This document shows positions 37,454-45,829 of a DNA stretch of 64,000 nucleotides, piece after piece. Position 1 is the stretch's first letter; each line of letters opens with the position of its first letter. Where the stretch lies: assembly GCF_019352175.1 (NCBI RefSeq), contig NZ_JACBYI010000001.1, positions 496,001-560,000 on the forward strand, in the 5' to 3' direction. The translations under genes and the position numbers were made by a program. The stretch is from Paenibacillus sp. S150 (lineage in GTDB: Bacteria; Bacillota; Bacilli; Paenibacillales; Paenibacillaceae). The notes beneath the pieces were generated by a model. That model did no database searches and was not told where the DNA came from. It saw only the letters and a program-made list of their open reading frames with translations.

Positions 37454-37945
37454 CTATTCTTCAGCGGAATCGAACAGCGAAACCACCCAGCGTATGCTCT
37501 TCTGCGAGGCCTGCTGCAGCAGGCCTGCTGTTTTGTCCGCCAGCTTATCTACTGTTGGCTTCTGCTCCTCAGGAATCAGAATCTGCTCGGGACTCATCGT
37601 GCTGTAATCCTGCACCTCCTGCTGCGGCAGATTATTGGGCGCAGCAGCTCCTGCAGTACTTTGCGGCTGCACCGGGACAATCGCATAAGCGCCTGTGGCG
37701 GGGTCCACAGCGACAGTCACATAAACATAAGCCTGACCGCCTTGCACCGAACCGGCTGCGGGTACCGTTCTGGTATTCTCCTTCTGGGCGGAGGGTTCGG
37801 TTTGAGCCGCCCCCGTTGCTCCGCTCCAGCCGGGCAGTACCGGCGAAGCCTTTGAGCCGCCGCTGCCGCCGAACTGCATGCCTACCAATATGCCGATGCC
37901 CGCCCATATTCCGACCATGACCAGTTTTTTTCCGAACCGCGACAT
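37454..37945 (-). CDS. Membrane-anchored protein in the yqxA position, unknown
   Basis: A 163-residue protein with a single N-terminal membrane helix (KLVMVGIWAGIGILVGMQFG). A Gly/Ser/Ala/Pro-rich linker follows, then a short beta-like stretch (AYVYVTVAVDPATGAYAIVP) and a C-terminal helix (KLADKTAGLLQQASQKSIRW). It occupies the slot of B. subtilis yqxA between spoIIP and lepA and may be its divergent counterpart; the sequence alone does not prove that. ATG at 37945 (AAAGGAG eight bases upstream) is preferred over the ATG nine bases earlier. Confidence 0.7.
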   Translation of the reverse strand: MSRFGKKLVMVGIWAGIGILVGMQFGGSGGSKASPVLPGWSGATGAAQTEPSAQKENTRTVPAAGSVQGGQAYVYVTVAVDPATGAYAIVPVQPQSTAGAAAPNNLPQQEVQDYSTMSPEQILIPEEQKPTVDKLADKTAGLLQQASQKSIRWVVSLFDSAEE

Positions 37946-37997
37946 TTCATGCACTCCTTTCTATACACTATAGTGCTTTCACCCGTCAGAATTCCGC

Positions 37998-39371
37998 TCA
38001 GGAGGCGCCGTCTGCGGCAGCCTTCCCGGTTTCGCCCGCTTCTCCCGCCCCATTCTGCTTCGTAAGCTCTGCACCAGATTCAGGCGCAGCCGCTTTTTCC
38101 GCATCATGGCTGTTCCAGTACACATCGGCGATGGCATCGGCCAAAATATCCGCCGTCCGCTTCAGCTCATCCGCTGAATTGTCAATCCCGCCCACTTCAA
38201 TTAATACACTGTTGGGAGAAAGGGTCTGGTTATATTCGCCGTTGTTGCCGTTGCCGGAGGACTTGCCCCAGATTCCGCGGGAAATCCCCGGATAATTCTT
38301 CTCCAGCAGCTGATGAATTTCGTTGGCGAACGCTTCGTTCTTCTTCCAATCTTTATTCGCATGGCCGAGGATAAAATACACCTGGGCGTAACTTTTCCCG
38401 TCAATAACGGCGGTGGTTTTGCCATGCCGCTGCGAATCGCGGTGAATATCAATCATCTCATTCATTTCCTTATTGGCGCTTAGCGCCGCTTTAATCGTCA
38501 TGCGCGAATATTTATAGGAAAAGTTCCAATTATAATCCGGCACTTCCGTTGCGTAATCCTCTTGCGCATGAACGGTTCCAATTCCGCGCTCCTCCAGCCT
38601 TTGGGTTATATAGGAGCCTACCAGCAATACATTTTTGGAAGAAACAGCGGAACTTGGATTGTCACTTTCCACACCGAGCAGCGGATTATAGGCTTCGCGG
38701 GGGTGGGAATGGTAGATCAGAATCCGCTTAATCGAAGTATCCTGGCTGCTGCCGGGTGTAGCGGAGCTGCCGTTATCTCCTGCCGCATCCGGTGCTGCGG
38801 TGGGCTCGGGCTGCGGTGTGTTCTCTTCTCCGCCTGGCTCGTCCACCCCATCGCTGTGTCCAGGCTCCGTTCCGCCGGCCCCATTCTCTCCTCCGGACTC
38901 ATCTCCTGCTGCCAGGCCGTCAGTTCCCGGATGATAATCGGCAGGTGCATCCTGGGTACCGCCCGAGCCAAGCCGCAGGAGAAATGAATCATCCGCAGCA
39001 AGTCCCGGCATCTCTCGGGAGAGCAGGCTTTTGGGGTCGCCCGGGTCCACACTGGTCAGCATCCGGAAGACGAAGGAAGTTACGTTTTTGCCCGAAAATG
39101 CGGAAGGTTCTTCACCTTTCGGGAGATGCGGGACCTCCATTCCCAGCAGCTCCATGAAGAAGCCGCTCGACAATGAGGCAGCCAGGCCTTTCATTGAGGG
39201 AATGGGTGAAGAGTTCAAGCGCTGTCCGGCCAATCCGCCGGCTCCAAGCAGCATAAAAAAGACAAGTGAACCTCCGGCCAGCAGCAGCATCGTTCTCCCC
39301 AGCGACAGAACATCCAGCAGCTTGCCGCGCAGCCGGCCGATATTCCATAGCTGAAACCATTTTCTGTTCAT
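37998..39371 (-). CDS. spoIIP: Stage II sporulation protein P (SpoIIP)
   Basis: A 457-residue peptidoglycan amidase/endopeptidase of the DMP engulfment complex. An N-terminal membrane helix (TMLLLAGGSLVFFMLLGAGG, ~residues 27-46) is followed by an extracytoplasmic part. A Gly/Pro/Glu/Asp-rich linker (~135-210) precedes the amidase_3-like domain, with ILIYHSHPREAYNPLLGV, the His-containing YFILGHANKDW and VLIEVGGIDNSADEL holding the catalytic Glu. A second low-complexity tail ends the chain. ATG at 39371 has GGAGGA upstream. Normally gpr is directly upstream; here the 1 kb repeat copy B intervenes. Confidence 0.95.
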   Translation of the reverse strand: MNRKWFQLWNIGRLRGKLLDVLSLGRTMLLLAGGSLVFFMLLGAGGLAGQRLNSSPIPSMKGLAASLSSGFFMELLGMEVPHLPKGEEPSAFSGKNVTSFVFRMLTSVDPGDPKSLLSREMPGLAADDSFLLRLGSGGTQDAPADYHPGTDGLAAGDESGGENGAGGTEPGHSDGVDEPGGEENTPQPEPTAAPDAAGDNGSSATPGSSQDTSIKRILIYHSHPREAYNPLLGVESDNPSSAVSSKNVLLVGSYITQRLEERGIGTVHAQEDYATEVPDYNWNFSYKYSRMTIKAALSANKEMNEMIDIHRDSQRHGKTTAVIDGKSYAQVYFILGHANKDWKKNEAFANEIHQLLEKNYPGISRGIWGKSSGNGNNGEYNQTLSPNSVLIEVGGIDNSADELKRTADILADAIADVYWNSHDAEKAAAPESGAELTKQNGAGEAGETGKAAADGAS

Positions 39372-39539
39372 TATTGTTATGTCCTCCTCCAGCCCTCTGT
39401 AATCTCTTATACTCCAAATCTATGAGCATAAGAGGAATACTAGAACCAGAAATGAGAGGACAGAAAGAACTGGCCCTGCCGTCATCTCTTCTAGAGGAGA
39501 GTTGTTCCGTCCTTCTTGAACATCACTTGCTTATATATC

Positions 39540-39561
39540 AAAAAAACCCCACAAAGCGGGG
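39540..39561 (-). terminator. Terminator upstream of spoIIP
   Basis: On the minus strand CCCC-GCTTTGT-GGGG is followed by TTTTTTT. It would stop transcripts arriving from repeat copy B, insulating spoIIP. Confidence 0.55.
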
Positions 39562-39615
39562 ACTTGGCTTCGATGTTTACTCAGATAAATTGCGGGGATC
39601 CCCAAAACATATAAA

Positions 39616-39769
39616 CCTGAATTTCGAAAGTGAATTGAACCATTCCAGATCGGACAAGGGATAAACCCTCTTTTTCCTTCACCCCTTTGGTGCAAGCTGT
39701 TTTTAGCAAAAAATCCCTTCGTGTAGAGCTTTTTAGACGATTTGTGGATACTTACTCTCGAAATTCGGG
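39616..39769. repeat. 154-bp inverted-end element, copy 2
   Basis: The ends are CCTGAATTTCGAAAG and CTCTCGAAATTCGGG; the interior has the same orientation as copy 3. It directly abuts repeat copy B. Confidence 0.85.
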
Positions 39770-39925
39770 ATAAATTCTTATCTTTCAAGTGGAAACGGCT
39801 TCGCCGTCCTTGACCGGGCAGCGCAGCTGTTTGCATTTCCAGACGTAAGGCTGGCTGCTGAAGCCAGGCGGGAAGCCAAGTGGAAAAGGTCACCTCATAT
39901 TCCCTCAGCCGCTTTTCGGGTAGTG

Positions 39926-40215
39926 TTAGCGGGAAAAAGGACCCTAATCGATCCGTTTCTCTCCCTTACAGAGGAATACGCCTACATTAAGATGAACTTG
40001 AACCATTCATCCAAAGGTCAGCATTTTAGTGGTAAAAAGGATAACTAATCCACCGCATTCGGATCCTGGATCATCCCTAGTGGGAAAAAGTACAACTAAT
40101 TCGGCTGAAATCAGCCATTTGGGGGGAGATGGGCTCCATTAAGTGTACAAAATCCCACTAAATCCTGTTAAATCCAGAATTCCAGCTCATTAGTGTTACT
40201 TTTTACACTTCGCTT
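39926..40215. repeat. Phased short palindromic units, array B
   Basis: Units lie at 39926-39948, 40026-40049 and 40077-40100. Inverted units follow around 40138-40160 and 40188-40210. Steps of 100 and 51 bases repeat those of array A. Confidence 0.75.
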
Positions 40216-40438
40216 CAGTCCCCTATGAATCTCTTCCTTGCGTTCCATCAGCTTGTTCAGGTTCTCCGGTTCAATTCAGGATAAATTAAGTTTCTTTCGC
40301 GGAACAGCGGCAGCGGCCGCCTGGGTCTCCGGATTTTCACCGCTAAGGGGAATGAAATTAATCTGGAGAGCACAGCGACCCAGACAACGGTCCGTTCGCG
40401 GAGCGTCCACTCCAAAAACCTGCGTATATCCTGCGACT

Positions 40439-40485
40439 AAAAAAGGGCTGACCCAAGCAGCCATTTCATGGCTTTTGGGTCAGCC
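40439..40485 (-). terminator. Terminator inside repeat copy B
   Basis: On the minus strand GGCTGACCC pairs with GGGTCAGCC around the inner AAGCCATGAAATGGCT stem, then TTTTTT. Compared with copy A the outer stem has changed on both sides (TGTCCC/GGGACA to TGACCC/GGGTCA). Confidence 0.75.
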
Positions 40486-40532
40486 CCTTCAGCGAGAAAG
40501 ATAAGGCTGATTTATAACGTGAAGCATATAAA

Positions 40533-40686
40533 CCTGAATTTCGAAAGCGAATTGAACCCATCCAGATCGGACAAGGGATAAACCCTCTTTTTTCCTTCAC
40601 CCATTTGGTGCAGGCTGTTTTTAGCAAGAAGTCCCTTCGTGTAGAGCTTTTAGGTGATTTGTGGATACTTACTTTCGAAATTCAGG
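40533..40686. repeat. 154-bp inverted-end element, copy 3
   Basis: The ends are CCTGAATTTCGAAAG and CTTTCGAAATTCAGG, exact reverse complements. It lies at the gpr-proximal end of repeat copy B, in the place where copy A carries the flipped version. Confidence 0.88.
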
Positions 40687-40704
40687 ATAAATTCTTATCT
40701 TTTC

Positions 40705-40744
40705 AAAAAAACCGCCAAGGCCTGCCAACAGGCAGACAGGGCGG
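40705..40744 (-). terminator. gpr terminator
   Basis: On the minus strand CCGCCCTGTCTGCC pairs with GGCAGGCCTTGGCGG (bulged) and is followed by TTTTTTT, ~20 bases after the gpr stop. Confidence 0.8.
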
Positions 40745-40766
40745 CCTCGCTGCACCGGGGATGGCG

Positions 40767-41777
40767 TCAGTGGGTGTACGCCCCCACATTGCCGGGATCT
40801 ACAGCCTCGTGCAGCGCAGCATTCAGTCCGCTGGCTACGATATTGGCGATTTCTTCAATAAACTCATCGATTTCCTTCGGGGTAACAATCAGATCATGCC
40901 CAAGCGGTTCCAGCACCTCTTTTACCAGTGACAGCCGTTCCTCCTCGGAGATGTCGTCCAGCATCCCCATAATTTCTTTGGTATGGGCGGCTCCGGCTCC
41001 AGCCTGCCCAAAATGCCGGCTCATCATCTCAAGTACGTTGTTCACAATGGTCGAAGCGTAGCAGACAGTGGGAACGCCGATGGCAATGCAGGGGATACCC
41101 AGAATCTCCTTGGTTAACCCTTTGCGTTTGTTGCCGATGCCAGATCCGGGATGGATGCCGATATCCGCAATCTGAATGGTCGTATTGATCCGCTCCAGCG
41201 ACCGGGAAGCCAGCGCATCTATGGCGATAATAACATCCGGCTTCGTGCGGTCAACAATCCCCTGCACCACCTCGCTGGATTCTATGCCGGTCAGGCCAAG
41301 GACGCCCGGGGCAATCGCGCTCACATTCCGGTAGCCGGGAGAAAGCTGGTCGGGGACCAGCTCATAGAACTGCCGTGTAATCAGGGAATTCTCCACCACG
41401 AGCGGTCCCAGTGAATCCGGGGTCACGTTCCAGTTGCCGAGGCCGACAATCAGCACCGAGGAGCTATGATCAATGCCGATCCTGTCCAGGAACTGCTCAA
41501 ATTCGCGGGCAAATACTACGGATACCTTTTGCTGCAGACCGGTATCCCCGCCGCGCAGTGCCGGAACCTCCAGTGTAACGTAGTTCCCCATGGCACGCCC
41601 GATGGCCTGTGAACCCGCGCTATTCGCTACGGCAAGACGGGTAACCTTGATGCCATCCGCCTCCTCCACCTCTTCGTTCATACCGGGAATCGGCGTTTTT
41701 TGCGGTCCCTGAGCCATTTCCTTGGCTTCCAGCGCCAAATCTGTGCGTACCGAATACAGCTGAAGATCCAGTTCCAT
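40767..41777 (-). CDS. gpr: Germination protease GPR
   Basis: A 336-residue spore endopeptidase (family A25) that degrades small acid-soluble spore proteins at germination. The N-terminal zymogen segment (LQLYSVRTDLALEAKEMA) is followed by the conserved core: VLIVGLGNWNVTPDSLGP, PGVLGLTGIESSEVVQGI, IIAIDALASRSLERINTTIQ, ADIGIHPGSGIGNKR. ATG at 41777 gives the expected N-terminus; AAAGGAGG lies upstream. A sigma-G-type promoter precedes it. It is divergent from rpsT, as in B. subtilis. Confidence 0.96.
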   Translation of the reverse strand: MELDLQLYSVRTDLALEAKEMAQGPQKTPIPGMNEEVEEADGIKVTRLAVANSAGSQAIGRAMGNYVTLEVPALRGGDTGLQQKVSVVFAREFEQFLDRIGIDHSSSVLIVGLGNWNVTPDSLGPLVVENSLITRQFYELVPDQLSPGYRNVSAIAPGVLGLTGIESSEVVQGIVDRTKPDVIIAIDALASRSLERINTTIQIADIGIHPGSGIGNKRKGLTKEILGIPCIAIGVPTVCYASTIVNNVLEMMSRHFGQAGAGAAHTKEIMGMLDDISEEERLSLVKEVLEPLGHDLIVTPKEIDEFIEEIANIVASGLNAALHEAVDPGNVGAYTH

Positions 41778-41809
41778 TATTAGTTCAGCCTCCTTTTGCA
41801 TATTGGTGA

Positions 41810-41840
41810 TAGTGTGCGAGAGAAGGCCTTGGTTTATACA
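41810..41840 (-). promoter_or_regulatory. Sigma-G/F-type forespore promoter of gpr
   Basis: On the minus strand TGTATA (41835-41840) and CACACTA (41810-41816) are 18 bases apart. This fits the forespore consensus TGMATA-N17/18-CATACTA. Known gpr genes are under sigma-F and sigma-G. Confidence 0.65.
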
Positions 41841-41871
41841 GGCCGGCAAGGGGAAATTAAAAGCTTCAGTA

Positions 41872-41900
41872 TTGCATTTTAAGGGCTGCCATGCTAAACT
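41872..41900 (+). promoter_or_regulatory. rpsT promoter
   Basis: TTGCAT (41872-41877), 17 bases, TAAACT (41895-41900); start codon 56 bases downstream. Confidence 0.6.
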
Positions 41901-41955
41901 ATTTTAAGTTGTGAATCATTTGATGATTTCGAATGTCTTTCAGGAGGTGAATGCA

Positions 41956-42228
41956 ATGCCAAATATCAAATCCGCGATAAAACGCGTCAAGACGGCCGAA
42001 AAACGCCGTGCACTGAACGCTTCCCAGAAATCCGCGCTTCGTACAGCTGTGAAAACTGCTGATGTAGCTCTGACTGGTACAGAAGTGGAAACTGCTCAAG
42101 CCGCTTTCCAAGCTGCTTCCAAGAAGCTGGACAAGGCTGTAACCAAAGGCCTGGTTCATAAAAATGCGGCTGCCCGCAAAAAATCCCGCTTGGCGAAGAA
42201 ATTGAACGCTCTTAAGGCAGAGGCTTAA
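41956..42228 (+). CDS. rpsT: 30S ribosomal protein S20
   Basis: A 90-residue, Lys/Arg/Ala-rich primary rRNA-binding protein of the 30S subunit. [20 protein letters not shown] and the C-terminal [16 protein letters not shown] are family-typical. ATG at 41956 has AGGAGGTG upstream. It is transcribed opposite to its neighbours gpr and holA. Confidence 0.98.
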   Translation: MPNIKSAIKRVKTAEKRRALNASQKSALRTAVKTADVALTGTEVETAQAAFQAASKKLDKAVTKGLVHKNAAARKKSRLAKKLNALKAEA

Positions 42229-42261
42229 GCCAAGGGCGACATTAATAATGAGCACTTTAAG

Positions 42262-42298
42262 AACCTGACCGCTATGCTGCATACGGTTAGGTTTTTTT
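42262..42298 (+). terminator. rpsT terminator
   Basis: AACCTGACCG pairs with CGGTTAGGTT (one mismatch), followed by TTTTTTT. Confidence 0.85.
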
Positions 42299-42326
42299 GT
42301 GCGTTTTTTCTGTATATATTATACTA

Positions 42327-42376
42327 GCAAAGAGCCTGGCCCCAAGCGAACAGACGCTTCGGGACAGGCTCTTTGC
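42327..42376 (-). terminator. holA terminator
   Basis: On the minus strand GCAAAGAGCCTG pairs with CAGGCTCTTTGC, with an inner GAAGCG/CGCTT stem. The stem sits between the convergent rpsT and holA genes. Confidence 0.7.
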
Positions 42377-42415
42377 GGGTTCAGCTTGACCCGGTGCAGG
42401 CCGTCCGGTTCCCGG

Positions 42416-43435
42416 CTAGGCTCCCAAGCGCAGCATGAACATCTCCAGACCCAGCACCTTGTCGATGGCGCCCGTCTTCATCTGGTAGTCCAGATCGGCC
42501 AGGAAGCTCAAGATCTGCCGCAGCCGCCAGCTCTCGAACTTGCGGGCCTGTTCACCGGCCAGCTTGACCGCATAGGGATGCAGCCCCAGTTGGGAAGCAA
42601 TCTGGCCTTGCGAATAGCTCTGGGCAGACAAATCCTTAACCTGCAGAATAATCCGGAACTGCCGGGCAATCAGCGCGGCAATCTTGATCGGCTCCTCCCG
42701 CTGCTTCAGCAGCTCATACAGTGTATTCAGCGCCTTGTCGAGGCGCAGATTGGCGATATCCTCCACCAGTGTGAACACATTCTGCTCGGTGCCGCGGTGC
42801 ACCAGGCTCTCAATGGCTGCGGCATCTACAGTCCCGCCCTTGCCGGCGTACAGGCTCAGCTTGTCCATCTCCGCCGACAGCCCCTGAAGCCCCGTTCCGG
42901 CATTCGCCACAAGAACCGCAGCCGCTCCGGGTGCCGCTTCGCAGCCGCGGTCCCGCAGGCCCTTCTCGACCCAGCGCAGCAGCTCCTCGGCACCCAGCGG
43001 ATTGAACGCCAGCACGGTTCCGGCGGCTTTGGCTGTCTTGACGATTTTTTTGCGTTCATCCAGCTTGTCATTATTGACCATAAAGACGATCACACTGAAC
43101 TCCGCAGGATGCTGCATATAATCGCTGAGAACCTCCACCCGATGCTCTATCCTGGCATTGTCCTTTCCCGCTGTGAACAGGGCGGCATCGCGCACCAGCA
43201 GCAGCTTCCGCTCCACCATGAACGGCACCGTTTCCGCTTCCTCCACAACTCCCTGCACCGGCGTCTCGGAAAGATCAAACGGAATGACTGCAAAATCCCG
43301 GTCCTCTTTGGCAATCAGGTGTTCCTCCAGAAAGGCCGCAAATTCATTCATCCGGAACTTCTCGCTGCCGTACAGCACATACAGCGGCGAAATTTTCCCT
43401 TGTCTGATGTCTTTGGCCGCCGTTTTGGCATCCAT
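42416..43435 (-). CDS. holA: DNA polymerase III subunit delta
   Basis: A 339-residue clamp-loader subunit that opens the beta clamp. It begins with the conserved ISPLYVLYGSEKFRMNEFAA and has the AAA+-like wall (VIVFMVNNDKLDERKKIVKT) plus a C-terminal collar (LIARQFRIILQVKDLSAQS, LRQILSFLADLDYQMKTG). ATG at 43435 follows AAGGAAGTGG. In B. subtilis (yqeN) it sits between comEC and rpsT; here 11 kb of accessory DNA separates it from comEC. Confidence 0.94.
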   Translation of the reverse strand: MDAKTAAKDIRQGKISPLYVLYGSEKFRMNEFAAFLEEHLIAKEDRDFAVIPFDLSETPVQGVVEEAETVPFMVERKLLLVRDAALFTAGKDNARIEHRVEVLSDYMQHPAEFSVIVFMVNNDKLDERKKIVKTAKAAGTVLAFNPLGAEELLRWVEKGLRDRGCEAAPGAAAVLVANAGTGLQGLSAEMDKLSLYAGKGGTVDAAAIESLVHRGTEQNVFTLVEDIANLRLDKALNTLYELLKQREEPIKIAALIARQFRIILQVKDLSAQSYSQGQIASQLGLHPYAVKLAGEQARKFESWRLRQILSFLADLDYQMKTGAIDKVLGLEMFMLRLGA

Positions 43436-43507
43436 CCCGCCACTTCCTTTTCCATTTCATTCTCCGACTATTGTAACAAAAAAGCATCTGTAAACATAGA
43501 GATCAGG

Positions 43508-43531
43508 CGGAAACGGCTTCGCCGTCCGCTA
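43508..43531. repeat. Short GC-rich palindrome shared with the long repeats
   Basis: GGAAACGGCTTCGCCGTCC forms an ACGGC-TTC-GCCGT hairpin here, at 39790-39808 and (with a change) at 19423-19441. It looks like a REP-type palindrome. Confidence 0.5.
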
Positions 43532-43572
43532 CAAGAAGGCGGCTGTCCGCACATAAACTCTTCTATTCGCGC

Positions 43573-43617
43573 AAAAACGGAGCAACTCCGGCAGCCATGG
43601 CCAAAGTTGCTCCGTTT
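43573..43617 (-). terminator. Terminator of the sigma/anti-sigma operon
   Basis: On the minus strand AAACGGAGCAACT pairs perfectly with AGTTGCTCCGTTT and is followed by a TTT run. Confidence 0.8.
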
Positions 43618-43762
43618 CCGCGGCGCATCTATATAAACGACGGAGGAAAAGCTCTAGAAACTTTCCAACCGGCGGTCATACCGATGATTCTCACGATTCC
43701 AATATCTCCTGTCCTCTTACTATAGCATATTCCAAGACCTTATAAAAAGTTCCACTCTGCGA

Positions 43763-44983
43763 TTATTTTGTAGACGTTGCCGCGTCCGGGGTAGCCGCAG
43801 GTGCTGTAGGAGAAGCGGCTGGAGAGCCGGAAGGAAGCGCAGATGCGGCCGAATCAGGTACTGTATATTTGCGGGTGGTTTCACTGCCGTTCTGCAGCGT
43901 CACATATGTGAATTCACGGCTGTCGGCCGACCAAAGGCCGGACACCCACTCCCCATCAAGGGGAAGAGAGGTCAAAGCCGTTCTATCGCCGCCAGCGTCC
44001 GGCGGAATTACATAAATCACAAGCTGCCGGCCCGCAAGCTCGGCGTCAAAACGCCCGTCCGGCGATGTCCAAGGCGAGGCTTCAACCAGCGCAGGCAGCA
44101 GGCCCATTATCCCGGCTTCCTCCGGGGAAGGAAGCTGCTGGGAATCTCCGGCAGCCGAATCATCAGAATAGATACCGGCTCCGGGTCCGCTCTTCGTCGC
44201 GCTGTCCGGCTCCGCATTGTTTCCGCCAGTATTCGGACTGCTCATGATATTGTCCTCTGCTGCAGGTGCGGCAGGGCTGCTCTCAGGCTCAGGCGTTGAC
44301 TTCCGCAGCGCCGGCTCTTTGCTTGGCTCGGGTGCCAATGCCTCCTGACTTGGCGTGTCTGACGAAACCGGAGGCGCGTCAGCTGCGCCGGAAGCATTGT
44401 TTTCACCGGCCGAAAACATCTCGTTTTGACCCATCATGTCCGCCGGACCATCCGCATCATTCCCGGTTGCAGCCTCGCCTGCATCCAGTACGGACCCGGC
44501 ACCCTCTGTAGATTTCTCCATAGCCTGACCCGAGCTTGTATCTGCAGCCTGATTGAGCGCCTGGTCGACATCCGCCGCCGGCATGCTGTCAGGCATATTA
44601 AAAATGGCTATAAGCAGTATAACTGCCGCCGCAACTGCGCCAATGCCTGTCCGTGTCGCCATGGAAGTTCCTTTGGAGAATTTGCCGCTTTTGCTTGTGC
44701 GGGTGAACGGGACGACGTTGGCTTCTTCGGTGCTCATCATGCTCGGTTCCTGAACAACGCGGTCCAATTCGTCGAGCTGTGGCATAATCGAATCAACCAG
44801 ACTGAAAGGAGGCTGTACGTCCGGAAGCTGCTCCAATTGCTGGGAGAGCATGTTCAGGCGGTCAAAGACATCGGCGCACGAAGGACAATTGTCGATATGA
44901 CGGAACATTTCTATAACTTCTTCTTGGCTCAAGTCATGATCCAGATAGCGGTGCATCCATTCCATCACCTCCGCGCATTTCAT
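43763..44983 (-). CDS. Membrane anti-sigma factor with zinc-finger (zf-HC2) domain
   Basis: A 406-residue anti-sigma factor. The N-terminal domain has the H-x3-C-x2-C zinc signature (HIDNCPSCADVFDRL, residues ~29-43) that holds the sigma factor. One membrane helix (GIGAVAAAVILLIAIFN, ~112-130) leads to a long extracellular Ser/Pro/Glu/Ala-rich linker and a final beta-rich segment (WTSPDGRFDAELAGRQLVIY, WSADSREFTYVTLQ) resembling propeller blades, a possible sensor. Its start overlaps the sigma stop by ATGA, so the pair is translationally coupled. Signal unknown. Confidence 0.9.
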   Translation of the reverse strand: MKCAEVMEWMHRYLDHDLSQEEVIEMFRHIDNCPSCADVFDRLNMLSQQLEQLPDVQPPFSLVDSIMPQLDELDRVVQEPSMMSTEEANVVPFTRTSKSGKFSKGTSMATRTGIGAVAAAVILLIAIFNMPDSMPAADVDQALNQAADTSSGQAMEKSTEGAGSVLDAGEAATGNDADGPADMMGQNEMFSAGENNASGAADAPPVSSDTPSQEALAPEPSKEPALRKSTPEPESSPAAPAAEDNIMSSPNTGGNNAEPDSATKSGPGAGIYSDDSAAGDSQQLPSPEEAGIMGLLPALVEASPWTSPDGRFDAELAGRQLVIYVIPPDAGGDRTALTSLPLDGEWVSGLWSADSREFTYVTLQNGSETTRKYTVPDSAASALPSGSPAASPTAPAATPDAATSTK

Positions 44984-45528
44984 CCTGATACACCACCTTT
45001 CTGATACTCCTGAAGTCTATTCTGCAGCTGCTGCCTTGCCCGGAACAGGTACGATTTCACCGTGTTCAAGGGCAGGTCCAGCGAGTCTGCAATCTCGTTG
45101 TAAGAAAAATCCTGCAAATAACGCAGTACGATTACTGTCCGGTGATGCTCGGGAAGCAGATCAATGGCCTCCCGTATGTCCTCGGCCAAATAACCGGACA
45201 ACACCTCACGTTCCACATTATGTTTATCCGGAAACACCATTTCATGTTCATCAATGGAAACTGTAGGTTTCGTTCTTCTGAATTTGTCGATGCATATGTT
45301 GGTCACGATCCGCTGTACCCATGTTTTGAACTGGGCTTTTTCCTCATAGGAACCAATTTTGGTATACACGCGGATAAGCGCCTCCTGTGAAGCATCCAAA
45401 GCATCCTGCTCATTATGCAGAATGTAGAAGGCTGTCTTATATACATGTCCTTCAATTTCGCGCAATAGGGTGATTAGAGCGTCGCGATCGCCCGCTTGAG
45501 CGGCTCTGATGAGTCCCTGCTCCACCAC
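44980..45528 (-). CDS. ECF-subfamily RNA polymerase sigma factor
   Basis: A 182-residue group 4 sigma factor. Region 2 (YKTAFYILHNEQDALDASQE, KTWVQRIVTNICIDKFRR) and region 4 (DLLPEHHRTVIVLRYLQDFS, YNEIADSLDLPLNTVKSYLF) are both present, with no region 3. GTG at 45528 has GAGGGGG upstream. A sequence fitting an ECF promoter (TGCAAC-N17-CGTC) lies ~25 bases before the start, so it may autoregulate. Which B. subtilis ECF factor is closest cannot be said from the sequence alone. Confidence 0.93.
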   Translation of the reverse strand: MVEQGLIRAAQAGDRDALITLLREIEGHVYKTAFYILHNEQDALDASQEALIRVYTKIGSYEEKAQFKTWVQRIVTNICIDKFRRTKPTVSIDEHEMVFPDKHNVEREVLSGYLAEDIREAIDLLPEHHRTVIVLRYLQDFSYNEIADSLDLPLNTVKSYLFRARQQLQNRLQEYQKGGVSG

Positions 45529-45558
45529 GAAGGTTCCCCCTCTCTATGCAATCTTACT

Positions 45559-45585
45559 GACGCGCAAGACTGCTAATTTGTTGCA
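45559..45585 (-). promoter_or_regulatory. Candidate ECF autoregulatory promoter
   Basis: TGCAAC (45580-45585) and CGTC (45559-45562) on the minus strand, 17 bases apart, match the AAC / CGT pattern of ECF sigma promoters. Confidence 0.45.
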
Positions 45586-45741
45586 AGCCTGTAATACATA
45601 TTTTCTGGCATCCATAATCCTTACTAAGCATACAGGGGAAGCTCGAATCATTCAAATACTCTTTTATAGAAGATTGTTACAAAAATGAAATCGGCAAAGC
45701 GCCTTTCCCCATACGGCAGAAATTTACGCTACATTAAATAG

Positions 45742-45790
45742 CAAAAATAAAACAGCCGGCTGCACCCTGGCAAAGGTGAAACCGGCTGTT
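45742..45790 (-). terminator. eda terminator
   Basis: On the minus strand AACAGCCGG pairs with CCGGCTGTT, with a T-rich TTATTTTT after it, 40 bases past the stop. Confidence 0.85.
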
Positions 45791-45829
45791 GCTGATCCGA
45801 ATTGTTGCAGCACTCTATCAGAGCCTGAT

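Larger units (their letters stand above)
39784..40697. repeat. Long intergenic repeat, copy B
   Basis: This ~0.91 kb stretch between spoIIP and gpr matches copy A at 19417-20497 through nearly its whole length, in the same orientation. It lacks two stretches present in A. It contains the phased short palindromes, a minus-strand terminator and the third 154-bp element. No coding capacity was recognised. Confidence 0.85.

Noticed and set aside
43636..43700. A ~21-codon minus-strand frame after the anti-sigma gene with an AGGAG upstream
   Set aside because: Too short and without any conserved feature to support a gene.
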